NCBI GenBank assembly: GCA_947177515.1
Contig: CAMWUU010000139.1
Coordinates: 1 to 8,263, forward strand
Direction of reading: 5' to 3'
Length of the DNA: 8,263 nt
Source: an uncultured Lachnospiraceae bacterium
GTDB taxonomy: Bacteria > Bacillota > Clostridia > Lachnospirales > Lachnospiraceae
Under the pieces are notes generated by a model. It was not told the DNA's origin. It was given only the letters and a program-made list of their open reading frames with translations, and did no database searches. Shown here one piece after another: positions 1-6,300 of the stretch. Every line of letters begins with the position of its first letter. Position 1 is the first letter of the stretch. A program made the position numbers and the translations under genes.

Positions 1-2
1 CT

Positions 3-560
3 CCTAACCAATACAGGGAAGAGGAAGAATATTATTCATTGCAGTTAAGATATGTTTTGAACCAAAACCCTATAAGTTTAGATAAAAGCGAGTGGAAAGA
101 TAAAATTGTTTTTGCAACAAAAGAAGATATACCCAAATGGATAAAACTGGTCCACCTTGTTATTGACGGTTTTCCACACTTAGACGAGAAGCGATACCTT
201 GAACAGTTACAGGAGTACATCAATCATAAGAGGGCATTCATTTTAAAGGATGCTGATATGGCAATTGGAATTATGGCATTTAACGAGGTAAGGGGAAGCG
301 TTGATTTCTTTGGGGTACACCCGCAATATCGAAAAAGAGGGATAGCGAAAGCGTTTTGTGATAAGGCGTTAAATGAACTTACTCATTCCACACAGATTAG
401 TGTGACAACTTTTAGAAAGGGGGATCGGGCGGATACCGGCTATCGAAAGATATGGGGAAGTCTTGGCTTTGCTGAAGCGGAATTGTTAGTTGAATTTGGC
501 TATCCGACACAGCGGTTTGTTTTGAAGAAAGAAAAATTGGAGGGAAAAGAGAATGAATGA
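3..560 (+). CDS. GNAT-family N-acetyltransferase, 5'-truncated by the window edge
   Basis: GNAT enzymes transfer an acetyl group from acetyl-CoA to an amine; the substrate here is unknown and the enzyme should be cytosolic. The acetyl-CoA-binding motif A is clear at about 312-356 (DFFGVHPQYRKRGIAKAF, containing the R-x-x-G-x-A pyrophosphate loop), preceded by a beta-strand and followed by an alpha-helix. A motif-B-like stretch (YRKIWGSLGF) lies near 449-478. The first in-frame start in the window is a TTG at 39, but the frame stays open to the left edge with protein-like codons (NQYREEEEYYS) and the TTG has no ribosome site, so the true start is probably upstream of the window. The 3' end overlaps the MATE gene by 8 nt (ATGAATGA), implying translational coupling. 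GNAT genes next to efflux pumps can suggest drug modification plus export, but that is only inference. GNAT identity is confident; specificity is not. Confidence 0.88.
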   Translation, partial: PNQYREEEEYYSLQLRYVLNQNPISLDKSEWKDKIVFATKEDIPKWIKLVHLVIDGFPHLDEKRYLEQLQEYINHKRAFILKDADMAIGIMAFNEVRGSVDFFGVHPQYRKRGIAKAFCDKALNELTHSTQISVTTFRKGDRADTGYRKIWGSLGFAEAELLVEFGYPTQRFVLKKEKLEGKENE

Positions 561-1899
561 TACACAGGGAGAGGAAAATCCATTATCACAGAACTTTACA
601 ATTAAATCGCTGCTGAAATTTGCATTTCCAACGATTTTAATGATGATTTTTATGGGGTTATATTCCGTTGTTGACACGATTTTTGTAGCACGCTTTGTAG
701 ATACAAATGCACTTTCTGCATTAAATATCGTCTGTCCTGTTATTAATCTGATTGTAGGTCTTGGAACCATGCTTGCAACAGGGGGGAGTGCTATGATTGC
801 CCGCAAAATCGGGGCGGGGGAAGGCGCGCGGGCAGCACAGGATTTTACGCTTATTATCTCTGCGGGGGTTTTCTTAGGCATAGTAATTGCTCTTTTAGGA
901 AGTGTTTTTATTGACTGGATTGTCTGGGGACTTGGGGCGGGCAGTATTCTATTTCCATATTGCAGGGAATACTTATTTATACTGCTGTTATTCACTCCCG
1001 CAAGCATACTGCAAGTGCTTTTTCAAAATTTAATTGTAACAGCGGGACATCCTGGGATTGGTATGGTACTTGGTGTAAGCGCGGGAATTGCAAATATTTT
1101 GCTAGACTACCTTTTTATGGTGCCATTGCAAATGGGAATTAAGGGGGCAGCATTTGGTACAGGGATTGGTTATATGATACCGGCAGTGATAGGATTACTG
1201 TTCTTTGTCCAAAAGAAAAATATTCTGCATTTTAGGAAGCCCGTTATAGATCTTTCCATATTGGCAGAAAGTTGTACAAATGGTTTTTCGGAAATGATAA
1301 GTCAGGCGGCAGCAGCAGTTACAACATTTCTATTTAACCGGATTATGATGAAACTGCTTGGCGAAAATGGAGTTGCAGCAATTACAATTATTATTTATAC
1401 GCAGTTTTTATTGAGTGCCCTTTATATAGGTTTTTCTATGGGAGTAGCCCCAATTATCAGCTATAACTATGGGAAACAGGACGGAAAACAATTAAAGAAT
1501 GTATTTTCTATTTGTATACGCTTCCTTGTCTTTGTTTCTATCTCTGTTTTTTTACTATCTTTTATTTTTGGATCGCCGTTGGTTTGTATTTTTTCAGAAA
1601 AGGGGACACCTGTTTATGAAATTGCGAGAAATGGATTTTTGATTTTTCCCTTTAGTTTTCTGTTTTGCGGGCTGAATATTTTTGCCTCTGCCATATTTAC
1701 CGCATTATCAAATGGGAAGTTGTCAGCAATTCTGTCATTCCTGCGGACTTTTGGACTGATTACCGTGCTGTTGCTTATATTGCCGAATCTTTTGGGCGTA
1801 ATGGGTGTATGGCTTGCAGTACCGATAGCGGAACTAATAACAATGATTGTAGCATTGGTTTTTCTTTATCAAAACAGAGAAAAGTATCACTACGCATAA
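553..1899 (+). CDS. MATE-family multidrug/toxin efflux transporter
   Basis: An integral membrane antiporter that would export organic cations, drugs or metabolites using a Na+ or H+ gradient. The 448-residue length is typical of the family, and the alternating hydrophobic stretches fit 12 membrane helices in two halves. Family landmarks are visible. The first helix is FAFPTILMMIFMGLYSVVDT, with its conserved Asp at residue 41. It is followed by ALSALNIVCPV and GTMLATGGSAMIARKIGAGE (residues 53-90). NILLDYLFM (181-189) and GIKGAAFGTG lie at the end of the first half. GFSEMISQ (244-251) and GVAPIISYNYGKQDGKQ (297-313) lie in the second half, mirroring the first. The sequence resembles the MepA/DinF side of the family more than NorM, but I cannot assign a subfamily. 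The start is an ATG with GGAGGG at 539-544, 8 nt upstream, and it overlaps the stop of the acetyltransferase gene. Codon use is AT-rich compared with the genes to the right. Confidence 0.95.
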   Translation: MNDTQGEENPLSQNFTIKSLLKFAFPTILMMIFMGLYSVVDTIFVARFVDTNALSALNIVCPVINLIVGLGTMLATGGSAMIARKIGAGEGARAAQDFTLIISAGVFLGIVIALLGSVFIDWIVWGLGAGSILFPYCREYLFILLLFTPASILQVLFQNLIVTAGHPGIGMVLGVSAGIANILLDYLFMVPLQMGIKGAAFGTGIGYMIPAVIGLLFFVQKKNILHFRKPVIDLSILAESCTNGFSEMISQAAAAVTTFLFNRIMMKLLGENGVAAITIIIYTQFLLSALYIGFSMGVAPIISYNYGKQDGKQLKNVFSICIRFLVFVSISVFLLSFIFGSPLVCIFSEKGTPVYEIARNGFLIFPFSFLFCGLNIFASAIFTALSNGKLSAILSFLRTFGLITVLLLILPNLLGVMGVWLAVPIAELITMIVALVFLYQNREKYHYA

Positions 1900-1920
1900 A
1901 AAAGATCATTATGCTTTTCT
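1894..1920 (+). terminator. weak candidate rho-independent terminator of the GNAT-MATE pair
   Basis: A perfect 6-bp stem, GCATAA (1894-1899) with TTATGC (1909-1914), closes a 9-nt loop and is followed by TTTTCTT. The stem overlaps the MATE stop codon and has only two G:C pairs, so termination may be inefficient. No better hairpin is visible before the next promoter at 1944. Confidence 0.35.
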
Positions 1921-1943
1921 TATGGTTTGTGATCCAAATTTAC

Positions 1944-1972
1944 TTGAAAAAAGCCTATTTCTTTCATATAAT
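1944..1972 (+). promoter_or_regulatory. sigma-A promoter P1, upstream of a micro-ORF or leader
   Basis: TTGAAA at 1944-1949 and a perfect TATAAT at 1967-1972 are separated by exactly 17 nt, predicting a start near 1979. It lies 45 nt after the MATE stop. The nearest downstream coding potential is the micro-ORF at 1992-2096; the synthase gene lies further on, behind its own promoter. Confidence 0.55.
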
Positions 1973-1991
1973 AGAACCAGTGGGAAGTCTT

Positions 1992-2096
1992 ATGTTTTGG
2001 AAAGGGGACAGTGTGGCAAAACAGGATGACTGCCTTTACTACTGTTTACCTGGCAAGCAAAATGACACCTGGATTTTTGTGCAGGACAAAAAATAG
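1992..2096 (+). CDS. possible micro-ORF of 34 (or 27) codons, unrecognised
   Basis: The reading frame from ATG 1992 gives MFWKGDSVAKQDDCLYYCLP followed by 14 more residues, ending in VQDKK and a TAG at 2094-2096. An alternative GTG start at 2013 has AGGGGA at 2003-2008, only 4 nt upstream, and would give 27 residues. The product is hydrophilic, with a C-x(3)-C pair (CLYYC), and has no membrane segment or signal peptide. It sits about 13 nt after the predicted start of promoter P1 and stops exactly where the -35 box of the next promoter begins. I recognise no family. The alternative is that the region is only an untranslated leader or small RNA and the frame is open by chance; the short length makes that quite possible. 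Confidence 0.25.
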   Translation: MFWKGDSVAKQDDCLYYCLPGKQNDTWIFVQDKK

Positions 2097-2125
2097 TTGA
2101 TACAGTTGGGGATTCGTTATATAAT
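2097..2125 (+). promoter_or_regulatory. sigma-A promoter P2 for the dihydrouridine synthase gene
   Basis: TTGATA (2097-2102) and a perfect TATAAT (2120-2125) have a 17-nt spacer, predicting a start near 2132 and a leader of about 64 nt before the ATG at 2196. An 8-bp palindrome TTACGTAA (2125-2132) overlaps the end of the -10 box and the predicted start. This is the best promoter in the window. Confidence 0.65.
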
Positions 2126-2184
2126 TACGTAAAAGGCCATGCCCTGCGTGGAAGGTCTTTCTTTACTGTTTTTTGTAACAGAAC

Positions 2185-2192
2185 AGGGGGAG
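2185..2192 (+). promoter_or_regulatory. ribosome binding site that fixes the synthase start at 2196
   Basis: AGGGGGAG lies 3 nt before ATG 2196, with its GGGG core at a usable distance. An in-frame ATG at 2139 has no such site and would add 19 residues unlike any Dus N-terminus; the family normally starts just before the IGN..L.N...LAPMAG strand, as it does from 2196. Confidence 0.6.
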
Positions 2193-2195
2193 CTT

Positions 2196-3152
2196 ATGGA
2201 AATAAAACCGCTCCGTATCGGGAACCTACTTCTTCCGTCCAATATCTTAATGGCACCGTTAGCAGGGTATACCTGCCTGCCATTCCGGATTTTGGTCAGT
2301 GAACTTGGTGCGGGGCTTAATTTTACAGAAATGGCAAGTGCCAATTCATTAAAATACCATGATCTTGCAACGAGAAAACTATTGCTTACAGATAAGCGAA
2401 GCGGAAAAGTTAAGGCAGCACAGCTTCTTGGCGGAAATCCCGCTATTATGGAAACGGTGGCTTGCAGCAAAGATATGGAAAAATTTGACATTATTGATAT
2501 CAATATGGGATGTCCTGTTCCAAATGTGTTTAAAGCGGGCGAAGGCTGTGCGATGATGCTTGATATGCCAAGGGCTTCGGCGGTGATACGCGCAGTGAAA
2601 AAGAGCGGCAAGGTGGTTACGGTAAAATGCCGTACCGGGATAAAAGAAAATGATATGTTTGCTGCGGAATTTGCCCGTATGTGTGAAGATGCGGGGGCGG
2701 ATATGATTACGATCCACGGGCGGTCCCGCAGTATGATGTATGATGGCGTTCCCCATTATGAGGAGATTGCACAGGCGAAGGCGGCAGTTTCCATCCCTGT
2801 GATTGCTAACGGCGGAATTAATTCTGCTTTGGATGCTAAGCGGGTTATGGAACAAACTGGGGCGGACGGTGTGATGTTCGCCCGCTACGCGTTAGAGAAC
2901 CCGTTTGTGATCCGTGACCTTACGGGAACATTTTATAATAAAAGTTTACTTGAAGTAATGCTTGAACAGCTTTCCCTTGCGTTAGAATATTATGATGAAA
3001 CCTTTGCCCTGCAGTATGTGCGCCGGATTGCGGCAAACGGGATGAAAAAGCGCAGGGGAACAAAAAAATATAAAGAAGGGCTGTATCGAGCCGGCAGTGT
3101 CGCGGAGATAAAGGAGCTGCTTTGTCTGATTTTTGGGGAAGGGGAACCGTAG
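2196..3152 (+). CDS. tRNA-dihydrouridine synthase, DusB-like
   Basis: An FMN-dependent cytosolic enzyme that reduces specific uridines in tRNA to dihydrouridine with NADPH. From ATG 2196 it has 318 residues, usual for bacterial Dus. Visible motifs in order are: the first TIM-barrel strand NILMAPLAGYT (16-26); the TEMASAN segment (44-50); DINMGCPVPNVFKAGEG (101-117) with catalytic Cys106; the VKCRTG strand (143-148) with Lys144 and Arg146; ITIHGRSRSMMYDG (171-184) with His174 and Arg176; IPVIANGGI (200-208); and TGADGVMFARYALENPF (221-237), the FMN-phosphate region. A helical tRNA-binding domain follows (about 250-318). Small departures from consensus are Cys145, Cys118-Ala-Met in place of the usual GSALL, and FARYALENPF in place of IGRxAxGNPW. 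All expected catalytic residues are present. It has its own promoter. The 155-nt gap to the LRR gene has no clear terminator, so read-through is possible. DusB-like is my best placement; the modified uridine cannot be read from sequence. Confidence 0.94.
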   Translation: MEIKPLRIGNLLLPSNILMAPLAGYTCLPFRILVSELGAGLNFTEMASANSLKYHDLATRKLLLTDKRSGKVKAAQLLGGNPAIMETVACSKDMEKFDIIDINMGCPVPNVFKAGEGCAMMLDMPRASAVIRAVKKSGKVVTVKCRTGIKENDMFAAEFARMCEDAGADMITIHGRSRSMMYDGVPHYEEIAQAKAAVSIPVIANGGINSALDAKRVMEQTGADGVMFARYALENPFVIRDLTGTFYNKSLLEVMLEQLSLALEYYDETFALQYVRRIAANGMKKRRGTKKYKEGLYRAGSVAEIKELLCLIFGEGEP

Positions 3153-3307
3153 CCGGGCAGGGCATACTGGCATGATTGCAAAGGGATTTTCCTGTTCTGG
3201 TTTATGGATTGTTTGTATCACAGGCAAAGTCCAGGGGACTGCAAGTTTTGTGCGGCGAAAAACCTGAGTCATAAGCCGTAAAGAACAGCCGCAGTATGGA
3301 GGCAGAC
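3153..3307 (+). other. intergenic spacer with a small hairpin and a doubtful 31-codon frame
   Basis: This spacer separates the synthase from the LRR gene. It holds a perfect hairpin AGTCC-AGG-GGACT (3228-3240) with no T-tract after it, so it is not a standard terminator. A frame from ATG 3172 to TGA 3265-3267 encodes 31 residues ending in VQGTASFVRRKT, without a proper ribosome site. Only poor promoter matches are present (TTGTGC at 3248 with ATAAGC at 3271). The segment could be part of a dispersed intergenic repeat, but the window holds only one copy. Confidence 0.3.
3298..3302 (+). promoter_or_regulatory. ribosome binding site that sets the LRR gene start at 3308
   Basis: GGAGG ends 5 nt before ATG 3308. 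The longer frame starts at ATG 3296, but that codon overlaps this site and has no purine-rich site of its own upstream (the preceding bases read AACAGCCGCAGT). The shorter start is therefore favoured. Confidence 0.6.
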
Positions 3308-6300
3308 ATGGAAAGTGGATTTAAAACCCAAGAGGAACAAAAAAAACAGGATAAATGGAACCCCCAGGATGGATGTAAACTACAGGATGGAGCCAAATTC
3401 CAAAATGGAATTAATTTCCAAAATGGATTTAGGATCCAGAATGGAATTTTGGTTACATACGAGTTGAGGGAGGAGATCGCCGTTGTGCCAGAGGGGGTGC
3501 ACACTATTGGGGAGGATGCCTTTAAGGCCTGTGTATCCTTAAAGAAAATCGTGCTGCCTGGCAGCCTGCGCCGTATTATGCCGCGGGCGTTTAAAGGGTG
3601 CAGGAACCTGTGTGAACTTAAAATACCGGAAGGGGTTTCCTATATTGGGGATTATGCGTTCCACCGATGCCACTCTCTTGAAAAAATACAGTTGCCTGTT
3701 TCGGTGGGGGAGCTTGGCAACTGTGTTTTTCTTTATTGTGACAGTTTAAAGGAAGCGTGGATCCCCGGAGTGACCCGTCTGGGAAGACAGGCATTTTTAA
3801 ACGATACGCAGCTTTTGCGGCTGGTGGTTTCAAGAAAGCTTGAGCAGGAATGTATCCGGGATGTATTTACAAGTTGTGGGAGGCTTAGGGATATTTCATT
3901 TCCTGATGGGGAGCGTTTTGTGCTTCCCGGTCTGGTGGAAGCCGCGATTGGGGAAATATCGCTTCCCCCGCTGATTCAGAAAATTGCCGCCGATGTGCTG
4001 AGCATGTTTGAATTGGAGGGACATTGTCTGGCGCGCTTTTTGACCAATCTGAAATATGTGGAAATTCCGGAGGGGATTGAACAGATTGGGAAAAGCTGTT
4101 TCTTTGACCGGAAAGGGATTGTGTCAGTCAGTCTTCCTGCCTCACTCAAAGAAATTAAAAGCCGTGCGTTCCGCAACTGCATTAACCTAAAGGAAGTCTT
4201 TTTTGCAGGCACCGAAATCAGGGTTGAAGATGACGCATTCCGCAATTGCACATCCCTGTACCATCTGCATATACCGGGAGGACGAAAGTTTTGTATGCGG
4301 GGGATAGCGGGATTTGTAGAGGATGAAAATGCAGCAGGTTTTGCACAAGATGGCGTGCCGAAGTTAGTTCGGACAATAAAAGACCAGATTTTGGGTAAGT
4401 TCCGGCTTTGCGGGACTGTTCTGTTAAAATATCTGGGTAACGAATCCCGCGTAGCTGTGCCGGATGGCGTTACGGCCATCGCAGAGGAAGCCTTTGCAGG
4501 CAAGGAGGAAATCGACCGTATCCTCCTGCCAGACAGCCTTTTATCCATTGGGGCAGGTGCATTCCGCGGCTGTCTGCTGCTGCAGACGATTGTACTCCCG
4601 CCCGCCATAAAAAGGATTGGGGCGGGTGCATTTGAAAACTGTGTGAAACTTCTGCGTATTTCCCTGCCGGAAACGATTGGGAAAATTGAGGAAATGACTT
4701 TCCGGCATTGCAGGAAATTAAAGCAAGTAAATTTTGGGGCGGGGCTTTTGGAAATTGGGGAACAGGCATTTTATGGGTGTGCTTCGCTTACAGAAATAGT
4801 ATTGCCGGATGGTCTTTTAGAAATTGGGGCAATGGCTTTCTACAGGTGTAGAAAACTTTCTGGGATTGAACTTCCTGCCAGCCTGAAACGGGTTGGGAAT
4901 CTTGCGTTCGCGCAGGGTGGTGTAGAAAAAGCCCATGTCTTTTGTGGCTGTGAGGGGTTTGGGACGGGCTTGTTTTCAGATTGCACGCACTTAAACACTT
5001 TATGCCTTCATAAGGGCGTGCGCCATATCCCGGATAAGATGGCATCGGGCTGTGGCGCGCTGTCGCGGGTGGAGTTGCCTGGAACGGTTTGCTCTATCGG
5101 GAGGAACACCGTGGAGCGGACAGCGTTTTTGGAGGCGTGGAAGGAAGAAAGACAGGCGAAAGAATCAGGAAAGACGGATTGGATGGGTGGGGACTCCACG
5201 GATTTTTCAGGACAAATTTTTTGGGATGGGAGCGAACTTAACGGGGAGGTAGAAATCCCTGGTTATTACCATATGGTTGCCGGAGGTGCGTTTTATGGAA
5301 ATCATCATATTACTTCGGTTGCCCTGTCCGGGAAGATTACCTTTGTTGGGGGCGCGGCCTTTAAGGGCTGTAGCAAGCTTTCCCGGGTGGTGTGGCCAGA
5401 AGGGATACATGACATACAGCCCGAGGTATTTTCCGGCTGCGCTGCCCTTACATGGATACAGGGCGCGCCCGCATGGCGCACGGTGGGGGATCGCGCGTTT
5501 TATGGCTGTAAAAAGCTTTCCCGTCTTTGTATGGATAAGATGGAAATAATTGGAAAGGAAGCATTCTTTGGCTGTTCCTGTTTTCAGATGGGAGAAGCGG
5601 AACGGGTTCGCATGGTTGGGGAAGCAGCGTTTGATGGGACTCCGTTTATGAACCATGAGGAGAATCGGGGCGGCAAGGAGGCGGTTCTGCCTGCTTTGCA
5701 GGTTGCCTCTATTGTTGTGGGACGTTTGAAAGGGCAGCAGTTTGGGGGAATTGCTGATGGGGTTACAAGGATTGCGCCATATGCTTTTTACCGGGATCCG
5801 GATATTGTAAGCCTGCGTTTGCCAGAAAGTGTCTGCCTGATCGGGGAGGGAGCCTTTTTAGGCTGTGATAATCTTAAGGAAATTATTTTTCCTGTGGGAA
5901 ATTGCCGGATTGAGGCACGTGCCTTTGAAAAATGTACCTCGTTAAAAAGAATCCGCCTATGTTCGGATATGGTTGGGGAGCGTGCCTTTGCATGGTGCAC
6001 GTCACTTTTGTTGGTAGAGATTTCCGGCGCGGCAAGCGTTGGCCGCAGTGCGTTTGAGGGATGCAAAAGTCTTGAGGAGTTTTCTTTTTGTGAAAGGAAG
6101 GAGAGTGGGGGGGAGTGCAGGGAATCCGATGATTGGAAGGAAGCAGGAAATCCGGATAGGAAATTTATGGAAATCGAAATAGCAGATTCCTGTTTTTGTG
6201 GCTGCGGGAAACTTCATACGATTGATCTTGTAGGGGTGTCCATGATCGGGCGGTATGCATTTAGTAACTGCGACAGCCTAAAGAGGATTGTACTTTCGTG

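Noticed and set aside
486..1007. Long minus-strand open frames opposite the MATE, synthase and LRR genes.
   Set aside because: They lie antisense to clear genes, have low-complexity composition (Pro, Ser, Arg-rich opposite the LRR) and match no family; they are mirror frames of real codons.
1665..2096. A 143-codon + strand frame running from inside the MATE gene to 2096.
   Set aside because: Its first half is out of frame within the MATE gene. Only the part after 1992 has independent support from the promoter, and is listed as a doubtful micro-ORF.
2139..3166. A 9-bp inverted pair flanking the synthase gene (ATGCCCTGC at 2139-2147 and GCAGGGCAT at 3158-3166).
   Set aside because: Too short and too far apart to call an element; there is no target duplication or transposase, and a match of this size can occur by chance.
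3228..3240. The AGTCC-AGG-GGACT hairpin as terminator of the synthase gene.
   Set aside because: The stem is only 5 bp and no T-tract follows.
3248..3276. Possible promoter for the LRR gene (TTGTGC with ATAAGC).
   Set aside because: Both boxes match the consensus poorly. Read-through from the synthase promoter is at least as likely.
3326..3451. Reading the six-residue repeats as a left-handed beta-helix (hexapeptide transferase fold).
   Set aside because: The units lack the [LIV]-G-x4 pattern and enzyme context, and number only seven; derivation from the adjacent cap motif is simpler.
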